The position numbers were made by a program, and so were the translations under genes. From positions 29,743 through 93,742 of the forward strand of contig CAZQIV010000007.1 in assembly GCA_964593705.1 (NCBI GenBank): a stretch of 64,000 nucleotides of DNA. Direction: 5' to 3'. Positions 35,172-43,800 of the stretch are shown in pieces. The notes beneath the pieces are model-generated. The model did no database searches. It was not told the origin of the DNA and saw only the letters and a program-made list of their open reading frames with translations. The DNA is from SABY01 sp964593705 (GTDB taxonomy: Bacteria; Bacteroidota; Bacteroidia; Bacteroidales; 4484-276). Numbering within the stretch: position 1 is the first letter of the stretch; every line of letters starts with the position of its first letter.

Positions 35172-35425
35172 CGGGGTGTGGCGCAGCCCCGAAAAATAGG
35201 AATCTGAGATTCCGTAATTTTTCGAGGGTTCACGATTTTCTAAAAAAATCGAANNNNNNNNNNNNNNNNNNNNNNNNNNNNNNNNNNNNNNNNNNNNNNN
35301 NNNNNNNNNNNNNNNNNNNNNNNNNNNNNNNNNNNNNNNNNNNNNNNNNNNNNATTTTAAGAAAATCGGGATAGCGTGTCCCGCTGGAGGCGGGAAGGCC
35401 GGGAGTTCGAGTCTCCCCACTCCGA
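35172..35425 (+). pseudogene. tRNA-Pro-like gene (copy 1) split in the D-loop by a hairpin element and an assembly gap
   Basis: The 5' part is CGGGGTG-TG-GCGC-AGCCC (35172-35189). The 3' part starts near 35368 and contains D-stem end AGCGT, anticodon stem TCCCG/CGGGA, T arm GGGAG-TTCGAGT-CTCCC, then CACTCCG, which pairs with the first seven bases, and discriminator A. C1-G72 with A73 is characteristic of bacterial tRNA-Pro, and the variable loop is short. The anticodon loop is CTGGAGG, giving GGA, a serine anticodon; proline needs NGG. Between the halves lie about 80 bases of hairpin-rich repeat plus 100 N. With that insert it cannot fold as a tRNA. Confidence 0.75.
35254..35353. other. assembly gap of 100 N
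   Basis: Exactly 100 N, the usual scaffolding placeholder. The left flank ends in AAAAAAATCGAA and the right flank starts ATTTTAAGAAAATCGGG. In the third copy (35901-35922) these two strings are joined by a single G, so the true gap may be one base or may hide extra repeat copies. Confidence 0.95.
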
Positions 35426-35431
35426 CAAAAC

Positions 35432-35466
35432 AAAAGGAATCTGAATTTTTTCGGATTCCTTTTTTC
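35432..35466 (+). terminator. terminator after tRNA-like copy 1
   Basis: AAAAGGAATC pairs with GATTCCTTTT and runs into T6. It ends 11 bp before the GIY-YIG start codon. Confidence 0.8.
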
Positions 35467-35477
35467 ATTTACAAGCC

Positions 35478-35714
35478 ATGTATTTCACCTATATTATTTA
35501 CTCACGTTCTTCAAGTAGATATTATGTTGGATCAACACAAGATGTTGAAGAAAGACTCAGACGCCATAATAGTAACCATTCCAAATCAACCAAAGGCAAA
35601 GGACCATGGACATTGGTGAAAACATTTTCTTTTAAAACCAGATCAGAAGCAATGAAACTTGAAAGTAAAATTAAAAAGCGTGGCATTCAAAGATTCTTTG
35701 ACAATACTCAATAA
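35478..35714 (+). CDS. small GIY-YIG nuclease embedded between tRNA-like copies
   Basis: A 78-residue single-domain nuclease. The GIY-YIG motif appears as FTYIIYSRSSSRYYVGST, followed by R28/R29-type basic residues (EERLRRHN) and the metal Glu region in EAMKLESKIKKRG. It belongs to the UPF0213/URI-like small GIY-YIG group. The gene is placed between two copies of a tRNA 3' half: copy 1 ends at 35425 and copy 2 starts within 5 bp of the stop codon. This arrangement suggests the gene and an attached tRNA tail moved or duplicated as one unit. Whether the nuclease cuts tRNA genes is inference. Confidence 0.88.
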   Translation: MYFTYIIYSRSSSRYYVGSTQDVEERLRRHNSNHSKSTKGKGPWTLVKTFSFKTRSEAMKLESKIKKRGIQRFFDNTQ

Positions 35715-35717
35715 TTG

Positions 35718-35786
35718 AGGTAACGTGTCCCGCTGGAGGCGGGAAGGCCGGGAGTTCTCCCGAGCAATTCGGGATCCCCACTCCGA
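35718..35786 (+). pseudogene. tRNA-Pro-like 3' half (copy 2), T-loop interrupted by a palindrome
   Basis: GTAACGTGTCCCGCTGGAGG and on to CACTCCGA match copy 1 from the D-stem to the discriminator. The 5' half is missing. In the T arm, GGGAGTTC is followed by the hairpin TCCCGAGCAATTCGGGA in place of GAGTCT, then CCCCACTCCGA. The anticodon loop CTGGAGG is unchanged. Confidence 0.75.
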
Positions 35787-35796
35787 CAAAACAAAT

Positions 35797-35824
35797 GGAT
35801 GGTCAAAGTACCATCCTTTTTTTA
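35797..35824 (+). terminator. terminator after tRNA-like copy 2
   Basis: GGATGGT pairs with ACCATCC, followed by T8. Confidence 0.8.
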
Positions 35825-35837
35825 TTTAAGCACTTGG

Positions 35838-35989
35838 CACCGAAAAATCGGAATCTGAGATTCCGTAATTTTTCGAGGGTTCACGATTTTCTAAAAAAAT
35901 CGAAGATTTTAAGAAAATCGGGATAGCGTGTCCCGCTGGAGGCGGGAAGGCCGGGAGTTCTCCCGAGTAATTCGGGATTCTCACTACGA
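35838..35989 (+). pseudogene. tRNA-Pro-like 3' half (copy 3) with hairpin insertions in D-loop and T-loop
   Basis: Bases 35840-35930 repeat the D-loop insert of copy 1 (CCGAAAAAT, GGAATCTGAGATTCC, ATTTTTCG, then CGATTTTCT and AAGAAAATCG) in uninterrupted form. Then comes AGCGTGTCCCGCTGGAGG to CACTACGA, with TCCCGAGTAATTCGGGA in the T-loop. The acceptor 3' side has changed to CACTACG, so it no longer pairs fully. No proper 5' half is present. Confidence 0.72.
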
Positions 35990-36000
35990 CACTAAAAATC

Positions 36001-36037
36001 AAATGGTTACATAATGAAAATTGTGTAACCATTTTTT
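36001..36037 (+). terminator. terminator after tRNA-like copy 3
   Basis: AAATGGTTAC pairs with GTAACCATTT, followed by a T tract. Confidence 0.75.
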
Positions 36038-36424
36038 ATGTGCATACAAATGCACATTTAAACTGCAAGATAATTTTTCTCTCATTCCATTATTTCCTTT
36101 TCCATGTATTTAATATGATACCATTTTCTACTAGGGTTTAGGGAAAACACAGAAGGTTTCCCTTATCAGGATCGGAATAAAAAATCATTTTTGGAACATT
36201 GGAAACCTTATTTTTCCATTTTTAACCTTCGTGGAAAAAAACCAGCATTAAAAATTAACCCTGCCTCGCGGCAAGGCGGGCTTATTACCTTATTTTAAAC
36301 CATGATCCAGAAAATAAGGTTTTATGAATTCTCAATGATTAAGTTGCTCTGTTTTCACCGAAAAGCGAAGTTATTTAATTGCTTGTCAATTGGCCAATGG
36401 TGTTGGCTTTTGCATTCATCTTGC
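36038..36424. other. intergenic region without recognised gene
   Basis: Nothing coding seen. CCCTGCCTCGCGGCAAGGCGGG at 36261-36282 is one of the GC-rich dispersed palindromes of this genome. The rest is AT-rich. Confidence 0.6.
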
Positions 36425-36520
36425 ACCCGATAGGGTATAATTCTTTCTATATTTATTAAATCATACCCGATGGGGTATAATATGCAAATAAATAATATTT
36501 TTACACCCGAAAAGGTATAA
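36425..36520 (+). promoter_or_regulatory. three operators spaced 40 bp apart upstream of the HipB-like regulator
   Basis: ACCCGATAGGGTATAA (36425-36440), ATACCCGATGGGGTATAA (36463-36480) and ACACCCGAAAAGGTATAA (36503-36520) are near-palindromes around CCCGA. The CCCGA start points are 36426, 36466 and 36506, exactly 40 bp apart, placing them on one face of the helix. The last lies 4 bp before the start codon, so repression of the regulator gene itself is likely. Confidence 0.8.
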
Positions 36521-36523
36521 AAT

Positions 36524-36718
36524 ATGAAATTGAATGAATTCGTAAAAGAAAGAAGAAATGCGGTAAAGCTTACACAGCCTGAACTGGCCCAGAAAGCAGG
36601 CGTTGGGCTTCGTTTTCTGCGGGAACTGGAACAAGGCAAAGAAACCTTGCGTTTAGATAAGGTAAACCAGGTTCTGCAATTATTTGGCTACGAAGCAGGC
36701 CCCATCAAAAAAAATTAA
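36524..36718 (+). CDS. HipB/Y4mF-like HTH regulator without a HipA partner
   Basis: A 64-residue XRE-type protein. Residues 1-55 form a helix-turn-helix: KERRNAVKLTQPELAQKAGV then GLRFLRELEQGKETLRLDKV. The short tail GYEAGPI is usual for the Y4mF/HipB antitoxins that precede hipA kinase genes. No hipA follows; the next gene starts one base after the stop and encodes a DUF481 outer-membrane-type protein. The three operator-like sites upstream fit autoregulation. It may be the survivor of a lost toxin-antitoxin pair now controlling the DUF481 gene. Confidence 0.85.
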   Translation: MKLNEFVKERRNAVKLTQPELAQKAGVGLRFLRELEQGKETLRLDKVNQVLQLFGYEAGPIKKN

Positions 36719-37744
36719 ATGATGAATAGAACATTATGGTTTTCGGTGTTTGTCGTTTTATTGTTTTTCGTTTTTGTAAAAGCGAATGCAACCAATGATT
36801 CACTGGTTTTTAAAAACGGAAATATTATGCTTGGTGAGATCAAGTCGATGGATAGGGGCGTTTTGATTTTTGAAACTGATTATAGCGACAAAGATTTTAA
36901 CATCGAATGGAAAGGGATTGGCGAAATATACTCCGACAATTTTTTTTTAATCTCCGTTTCAGATGGTTACAGATATAATGGCAGTTTTTATTCGATTGAT
37001 ACTTCGGGAACAATTATAATAAACGGGGAAGATGGCTTGACCCAAACCAGGCTTGTAGATATCGTGTTTATTAAATCGCTTGACCAGGATTTTTGGAGTA
37101 GGGTTTCGGCTTCCATTGATTTGGGATTTAATATCACAAAAGCCAATAACCTTCGGCAGTTTAATACACGAGCCAATCTTGGTTACCTTGCCGATCGCTG
37201 GTCGGTCGATGGTTCGGTAAGTTCCTTGCTGTCGGCGCAGGATGAGGTAGAATCGATAAAAAGAACTGATGGGAATGGAACATATACTTTGTTTTTGTCC
37301 AAAGATTGGTTCCTGCCTGCCTCTTTAAGCTTTTTATCTAACACCGAACAAAAACTTGATATGCGTTTATCTGGAAAGTTGGGTATTGGTAAATATGTTA
37401 TTCATACCAATCAATCGTATTGGGGTTTTTCAACAGGCTTTTCATACAATAATGAGAAATACGCCAACGAAATTGAAACAAGAAGGAGCTGGGAAGCATA
37501 CCTTGGAACAGAACTTAACCTTTATGATATTGGTGATCTGAGTTTAATCACCAAAGTTGTTATTTATCCCGGATTGACTGATACCGAAAGGTTTCGTGCG
37601 GATTTTAACTTTGATTTGAAATATGATCTTCCAATGGATTTTTATATTAAAATAGGGACTACCTTAAACTACGATAACAAACCTGCCGAAGGAGCCAGTG
37701 AGGCGGACTACGTGCTGCAAACAGGCTTAGGTTGGGAATTGTAA
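36719..37744 (+). CDS. DUF481 outer-membrane protein (YdiY-like)
   Basis: A 341-residue secreted protein with signal MMNRTLWFSVFVVLLFFVFVKANA. The first part (about 25-125) is a small beta domain with KNGNIMLGEIKSMDRGVLIFETDY and similar. The rest is a chain of amphipathic beta strands (SASIDLGFNITKANNLRQFN, then many alternating strands ending GLGWEL), as in DUF481 beta-barrels of the outer membrane. The ATG follows the regulator stop with no gap, so the pair is one transcription unit. Function of DUF481 proteins is unknown. Confidence 0.82.
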   Translation: MMNRTLWFSVFVVLLFFVFVKANATNDSLVFKNGNIMLGEIKSMDRGVLIFETDYSDKDFNIEWKGIGEIYSDNFFLISVSDGYRYNGSFYSIDTSGTIIINGEDGLTQTRLVDIVFIKSLDQDFWSRVSASIDLGFNITKANNLRQFNTRANLGYLADRWSVDGSVSSLLSAQDEVESIKRTDGNGTYTLFLSKDWFLPASLSFLSNTEQKLDMRLSGKLGIGKYVIHTNQSYWGFSTGFSYNNEKYANEIETRRSWEAYLGTELNLYDIGDLSLITKVVIYPGLTDTERFRADFNFDLKYDLPMDFYIKIGTTLNYDNKPAEGASEADYVLQTGLGWEL

Positions 37745-37811
37745 TAAATTAATATTTTAAACAATGAATGTTTGCTCTCGAAGGATATAGTTGCAGAGGC
37801 AAAACATTTTG

Positions 37812-37819
37812 TACTTTTG
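37812..37819 (+). promoter_or_regulatory. -7 promoter box of rbfA
   Basis: TACTTTTG matches TAnnTTTG, with GTTG 18 bp upstream. Transcription would start within a few bases of the rbfA ATG at 37824, so the transcript may be leaderless or nearly so. Confidence 0.55.
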
Positions 37820-37823
37820 CGGC

Positions 37824-38165
37824 ATGGAATCACAACGACAATTAAAAATATCGAAAATGCTGCAACGCGAGATTGGCGAGATTTTTCAGCGCGAAGTAGC
37901 AGGTAAATTTGGCGGGGCATTAATCACAGTAACAAAAGTAAATGTTACCCGCGACCTTTCAATAGCGAGAGTATATTTGAGCCTCTTTGCTACAAATGAC
38001 AAACCGGGACTAATCGAAACCATTAAATCGCATGGTGGCGAAATCAGGTATAATTTGGGTAAAAGAATTAAAAATCAAGTCCGCCATATACCACAACTGG
38101 AATTCTTCCTGGACGATTCACTCGATTACATCGAGAATATCGACAGCCTTTTAAATCAAGATTAA
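37824..38165 (+). CDS. rbfA: ribosome-binding factor A
   Basis: A 113-residue KH-fold protein starting MESQRQLKISKMLQREIGEI. ITVTKVNVTRDLSIARVYLS and the C-terminal VRHIPQLEFFLDDSLDY are RbfA hallmarks. RbfA binds the 16S rRNA 5' end and helps late 30S assembly and cold adaptation. A further in-frame ATG 33 bp upstream overlaps the promoter box TACTTTTG, so the start at 37824 is preferred. It is followed closely (11 bp) by a methyltransferase gene and then a LolC/FtsX gene, a common Bacteroidota neighbourhood for rbfA. Confidence 0.92.
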   Translation: MESQRQLKISKMLQREIGEIFQREVAGKFGGALITVTKVNVTRDLSIARVYLSLFATNDKPGLIETIKSHGGEIRYNLGKRIKNQVRHIPQLEFFLDDSLDYIENIDSLLNQD

Positions 38166-38176
38166 AAAAATAACTC

Positions 38177-39010
38177 ATGGAATACGATCCGATAAAACGA
38201 AGCCTTGGCGGAATTTTTAACCGCACACCCACAGCACGAAAACTATTTTACCGCCTCCTCGATACATTGCTGCTCAGAACCTGGCATGTGAAAAAGGCCG
38301 TTAGAAAATTTGCAAAAAATGCCGGGAAAAATGTTCATGTTCTCGATGCAGGTTTTGGCTTTGGACAATACGTGTATTACACCGGGAAAAATTATCCCGA
38401 CTGGAAAATTTTAGGTGTGGATGTTAAAACAGAACAAGTTGAAGATTGCAGGGATTTCTTTGCAAAGATTGGGTACAAGAACGTGGAGTTTGAATATGCC
38501 GACCTCACCAGGTTTGTCAGGGGCAATGCCTACGATCTGGTTTATTCGGTTGATGTAATGGAACATATCGAAGAAGATGTTCAGGTATTTAAAAATTTGA
38601 ATCAATCGATGAAGAAAGGTGGAATGTTGGTCATTTCAACGCCTTCCGATCAGGGCGGTTCCGATGTGCATGATCACCATAAGGACGAAGGTTATCAAAA
38701 TGACGGCTCAGCTTCTTTTGTTGATGAACACGTAAGGGATGGCTATAATATTGATGAAATTCAGGAAAAGCTAAAATCAGCAGGATTTTCGCGCACGGAA
38801 GCACAATACACTTATGGATGGCCCGGAAAAATTTCCTGGAAGCTATCCATGAAATGGCCAATTTTGATGCTCAAAACTTCAAAGATTTTCTTTGTTATTC
38901 TTCCTTTCTATTATTTACTGACCTATTGGTTTGCATTAATAATGAATGTTTTGGATGTAAAATTGAAACATAAAACAGGCACCGGCCTGCTGGTGAAGGC
39001 GTGGAAGTAG
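38177..39010 (+). CDS. class I SAM-dependent methyltransferase
   Basis: A 277-residue protein. Motif I is VHVLDAGFGFGQYVYY near residues 54-69, followed by GVDVKTEQVEDC (acidic end of strand 2), and the motif IV region VYSVDVMEHIEEDVQVF. The N-terminal and C-terminal helices (FFVILPFYYLLTYWFALIM, a possible membrane anchor) are extra. It resembles small-molecule or lipid O/C-methyltransferases (Methyltransf_11/25). The start is 11 bp after rbfA, so co-transcription is likely. The substrate is unknown. Confidence 0.8.
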   Translation: MEYDPIKRSLGGIFNRTPTARKLFYRLLDTLLLRTWHVKKAVRKFAKNAGKNVHVLDAGFGFGQYVYYTGKNYPDWKILGVDVKTEQVEDCRDFFAKIGYKNVEFEYADLTRFVRGNAYDLVYSVDVMEHIEEDVQVFKNLNQSMKKGGMLVISTPSDQGGSDVHDHHKDEGYQNDGSASFVDEHVRDGYNIDEIQEKLKSAGFSRTEAQYTYGWPGKISWKLSMKWPILMLKTSKIFFVILPFYYLLTYWFALIMNVLDVKLKHKTGTGLLVKAWK

Positions 39011-39396
39011 CAGTCGGCAGTCCTCAGTAGGCAGTCCTCAGTAGGCAGTTCTCAGTTGGCAGTCGGCAGTCCTCAGTCGGCAGTCTTCAGTCCTCAGTCG
39101 GCAGTTAGGAGTCTTTTAAAATAATAATTGACTATAAATGACAGTGAAACAAAATGACGGCGAAGCCCAATGCCGAAAAACCCGAAATCTACGATTTCAT
39201 AGTTTTTCGAGCATCCCTGCCTCGCTTTAACAATAGCCTACGCTGGCGAGCAAGGCGGGTTCGAAAAATTACGAAAATTGTCCGTAGGACTCCTTTGGAG
39301 AAAATTTTCAATTAACGATTAACGATTAACAAATAACAAATAACTAATAACTAATAACTAATAACCAATAACTATTATCCAATAACCTATTTTCCC
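39011..39396. repeat. tandem repeats and a composite palindromic repeat
   Basis: 39011-39115 is a degenerate tandem repeat of AGTCCTCAGTCGGC-type units. 39170-39310 is a composite element of three dyads, ending GTCCGTAGGACTCCTTTGGA; the same element lies at 50387-50517 and 52369-52530. 39311-39390 is an AT-rich tandem repeat of TAACTAA. No gene. Confidence 0.75.
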
Positions 39397-40629
39397 ATCA
39401 AATCATTTCCATTCTATATCGCACGCAGGTACTTGTTCGCCAAAAAGTCGCACAACATCATCAATGTGATTTCAGGAATTTCCTTGCTTGGTGTTACTGT
39501 GGGTACGATGGCGCTAATTATTGTACTTTCTGTTTTTAATGGATTCGAGCAGCTTATTGTATCACTTTTCAACTCCTTTAACCCCGATCTTGTAATTACT
39601 ACAAAAAAGGGAAAGACTTTTCATTTTGATGATTTCCCATCCTCCGAAATCAAATCGATCCCGGGCGTTTATGTGCTCACTCAGGTAGTTGAAGAAAACG
39701 CCTTGCTGAAATACCGCGACAAACAATACATCGCCACCATCAAAGGAGTAAGCGATGAGTTTGAATCGATGACCGGTTTGGATACCATGCTCATTGAGGG
39801 AACATTTAATTTAACCGAACGTGGCCATCCCCGCATGATTATGGGGGCCGGGGTTTCATATTATCTTGGCGCCAACCCCAAAGATATTCTCAACCCCATC
39901 ACGGTGTATTTGCCGCGCAGGGAAGGAAAAATGAGCGCCAGTGTTGATCAGGTCTTCAAAAGTAAGCCGATTTTCCCTTCAGCCATTTTTTCTATTCAAC
40001 AGGATTTTGATACAAAATATGCAGTGATTCCCATCGCGTTTGCCAGAGACCTGTTGGATTACACCGATGAAGTTACCGCGGTTGAACTTGGCGTGGAACC
40101 CGGGTTTGATGTAGATAAGATCAAGAAAAGTATTAAAGAGGTTTTAGGAAGTAACTATGTTGTGAAAAACCGATTCGAACAACAGGAATTGCTCTATAAA
40201 ATAATGCAATCAGAGAAGTGGGCCATTTTCCTCATCCTTACTTTTATCCTGATTATTGCAACATTTAATGTAATAAGCTCCCTAACTATGCTAATCCTTG
40301 ATAAGAAAAAAGACATTGCTATTTTGCATAGTATGGGTGCTAACAATCAATTAATCAAGCGAATTTTTCTCTTGGAGGGAACCATGATTTCGATTGGAGG
40401 CGCTATGCTGGGTTTGATATTGGGCGGCTTGATTAGTCTGCTGCAACAGGAATTTGGAATTATCAGCCTGGGTGGCGGGGGAGGAACTTTCGTTGTGGAT
40501 GCTTATCCCGTTCAAATCCAATTACTGGATTTTGCAATCGTATTTGCTACTGTAATCATTTTAGGATTGATCGCCGCATGGTATCCGGTAAAACAAATAT
40601 CCTCAAAATATCTCCTCCAAAAACTGTAA
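39397..40629 (+). CDS. LolC/LolE-type FtsX-family permease with unclear start
   Basis: A membrane protein of about 400-410 residues with a first transmembrane helix (ISLLGVTVGTMALIIVLSVF), a large extracytoplasmic domain, then three helices. The C-terminal FtsX block begins FLILTFILIIATFNVISSLTMLILDKKKDIAIL. It belongs to the lipoprotein-releasing permeases. The family start is usually M-x-FPFxIARRYL; here the frame reads FPFYIARRYLFAKKSHN but no ATG precedes it. The in-frame TTG at 39433 would cut off FPFYIARRY. An upstream stop lies in the TAACTAA repeats, so the start must be a rare codon such as ATC at 39397, or the Met was lost. Confidence 0.8.
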   Translation: MKSFPFYIARRYLFAKKSHNIINVISGISLLGVTVGTMALIIVLSVFNGFEQLIVSLFNSFNPDLVITTKKGKTFHFDDFPSSEIKSIPGVYVLTQVVEENALLKYRDKQYIATIKGVSDEFESMTGLDTMLIEGTFNLTERGHPRMIMGAGVSYYLGANPKDILNPITVYLPRREGKMSASVDQVFKSKPIFPSAIFSIQQDFDTKYAVIPIAFARDLLDYTDEVTAVELGVEPGFDVDKIKKSIKEVLGSNYVVKNRFEQQELLYKIMQSEKWAIFLILTFILIIATFNVISSLTMLILDKKKDIAILHSMGANNQLIKRIFLLEGTMISIGGAMLGLILGGLISLLQQEFGIISLGGGGGTFVVDAYPVQIQLLDFAIVFATVIILGLIAAWYPVKQISSKYLLQKL

Positions 40630-40808
40630 TACTTAACACTTTTTTAACAAGCTACTTTTTGGTAAATCAAACGCTTAGTATTTAATTTACGAATTAAAGC
40701 AACCATCACAGAAAATCGCACCTGAATAAGGTGAATTTTTTGGTGGGAAAATAACATTAAAGATATTTAAATCAGTGTTGTATGTTAGGATTTTACAACT
40801 AAAAATTT

Positions 40809-40816
40809 TACTTTTG
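40809..40816 (+). promoter_or_regulatory. -7 promoter box of the first C25 protease
   Basis: TACTTTTG matches the Bacteroidota -7 box and lies 55 bp before the ATG at 40872. The -33 box is not clear. Confidence 0.5.
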
Positions 40817-40871
40817 CAGGCTTGAAAAATTCAAAATCAATTACATATTTTTTTAACTCAATTTGCTTACT

Positions 40872-43800
40872 ATGTTCAACTCTTTAAAACGAAAAACATT
40901 GATTCCATACCTTATGGTTATGGGATTTTTTATTATCACTTCTGCTTCAATTGCGCAGGTTGTGGTGCTAAATCAAAATGAAACAAAAATTGAAATTACT
41001 GAAAATACATACACTCTTCTCAGCCTCAAAAACACGATTTCTGAGATTTCAGCTTTTGATGTAAAAGCATCAGAAGGCGAATTCAGTCAAATAAGGGTTG
41101 ATGGTTACGGTTACTCAACCACCATTGGCGAACCTAAGCTTCCGGTGCTTAAAAAATTGATTGAGGTTCCATTGCAATCCGATTACAACATTAACATTAC
41201 CTACGATAGCTTTAAAGATTATACACTGTCTGATCTTGGGATACAATATCCAATCATTCCCGTTCAGCCCTCACTTTCAAAAAGCGATAATCCCGAAGAT
41301 GTAGAATTCAGAATGAATAAAGACATTTACAATACTGATGGATTTTTAGGAAACCAATTGCTTGTTGTTGATCAGCTTGGACTAATGCGTGGTGTTAATA
41401 TTGCCAGGGTTGAAATTTCGCCGGTTCAATACAATCCGGTTAGAAATACCATTAGGATTTATGAAAACCTGGAGGTAAATATCGAATTTGACGGGGCAAA
41501 TGTTCCCGAAACTATCCATTTTAAAGATTCAAAAACAAACCGCTACTACAAGAGTGTGAGCCGAATGTTTTTCAATTATAAAAACTCACCAACCGATGAG
41601 CTTTTTGAAGATACACCGGTTACCTATATTATTGTTTCCGATCCAATGTTCGAGGAATCTATGCAGCCTTTTATCGAATGGAAAACAAAAAAAGGATTTA
41701 AAGTTGTTGAAGCTTACACAAATAACCCCGAAGTTGGAACCACAACATCGAGCATAAAGACCTACCTCGAAGGTTTTTACAACAATCCTCCAGCAGGTTT
41801 TAATCCGCAGACTTTTGTACTGTTTGTTGGTGATGTTGCCCAAATCCCGACCTTTAACGGCAATGCCGGAGGCCATGTTACCGATCTTTACTATTGCGAA
41901 TATACCGGAGACCTTTTCCCTGAAGCTTATTATGGCAGGTTCTCTGCTACCAATTTAACGCAGCTTCAACCCCAAATTGATAAAACATTAGAATACGAAC
42001 AATATACTTTCCCCGATCCATCATTTTTGGATGAGGTGGTGATGATTGCCGGAGCTGATGCCTCGCATGGCACAACCTGGGGCAACGGCCAGATCAACTA
42101 TGGGACAACTTATTATTTTAATGCCGAACACGGACTCAACGCACATATTTATCTACAACCCGAACCGGGTGGTGGAAACTATTCGCAAAATATACAACAA
42201 AATGTATCTGATGGTGTGTCTTATGCCAACTATACCGCACATTGCAGCACTTCGGGATGGGCCGATCCTAATTTTGTGATAAGTGATGTTTCAGGCTTGA
42301 CCAATGCGCACAAATATCCCTTAATGGTTGGTAACTGCTGTTCTTCCCTCGAATTCCAAACCGATTGTTTTGGTGAAGAAGTATTGCGTGCGCCACTCAA
42401 AGGCGCTCTTGGTTATATCGGAGGTTCAAACAGTACGTATTGGGATGAAGATTTTTGGTGGGGTGTTGGTTTTGAAACAGTATCAGCCAATCCCACGTAC
42501 AACCCGGAACATCTTGGGTCTTATGACCGTACATTCCACGATCAGGCAGGTGTTGACATGGAAGATTGGTATGTTACACAAGGACAAATGCCTGCCGCAG
42601 GAAATCTTGCCGTAACACAGGCAGGTGCTGATTTGGAAGAATATTATTGGGAAATTTATCACCTGATGGGAGACCCTTCATTGATGATTTATTTCTCTCA
42701 ACCACCTGTTTCAAATACATCTTATGCAGGGTTGATGCCTGTTGGTTCAGCTACCTTTACTGTAAATACTAATCCTTACGCTTATGTTGCTATCTCCAAA
42801 GAAGGTGTTCTTTATGGAACAGCTATGGCTGATGGTGATGGTGTTGCAGAAGTAGTTTTTGAAACTCCCATTACAGTGCCTGGTGTTGCCGATGTTGTAG
42901 TTACCGGACAAAACCTGATGCCTTTTATGGGCGAGCTTACTGTTGCATCTCCTGACGGAGCTTATGTTTTACTTGATGAGTTTGAAGTAAACGATAACAG
43001 CGGAAATCAAAATGGAATGGCAGACTATGGCGAAACTTTTAGTCTTGATATTGCCATGAAGAATCTTGGATCAGAAGTAGCACAGGATGTGGAATTAACA
43101 CTCACAAGCGAAGATGAATATGTTACCATCAATGTTGCCACAGCTAACTTAGCAAATATTAATCCTGACGAAATTATTAGTTTATCAGATGTTTTTGATT
43201 TATCTTTTGCTGATAATATTCCTGATGAGCATACTGTTGGTTTTACACTGGATGCCAATGATGGTACCGATTCATGGATAAGCAGCCTTGCAATAAAAGG
43301 CCATGCGCCGGTTCTTAATTATACAGGCATTACCATTCTTGATCCTACAGGAAATAACAACGGAAAAGTTGATCCGGGTGAAACCGTAGAAATTTTAGTT
43401 TCGATGAATAATTCAGGAACTGCTGAAGCTTACAATGTAATGGGAACTTTATCATCATCCAGTTCATTTATTACAGTTAATACCACTGACCCACAAACTT
43501 ATGGTGATGTTGAACCTGATGGTTTCGGTATGGCTTCCTTCGAAGTGTTTGCTGACGAAAACACGCCCGCCGGACAGGTGGCCATGTTTAATGTTGACTT
43601 TGAAGGCGACATGGGAATTATTGGAGCAGGTGAGTTTTCAATTGTTGTGGGTCAAATTCCGGTTATTATTATTGATCTTGACGAAAATAATAACTCGGCC
43701 AACTTAATTTTAACTGACATCGAGGAGTTGGGTGTTGCTGCGGAATTAACTACATCTTTCCCCGCCGACCTCAATTTATATTCATCCATATTTGTTTGCC

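Noticed and set aside
35172..35425. Functional tRNA with an intron
   Set aside because: The insertion is in the D-loop, is a palindromic repeat present elsewhere, and bacterial tRNAs have no protein-spliced introns. No group I intron core was seen.
35142..35468. Reverse-strand frame giving LPAFPPPAGHAIPIFLK-like peptides, also at 35826-36032
   Set aside because: It is the reverse complement of the tRNA-like sequence and its hairpin insert, and it crosses the assembly gap.
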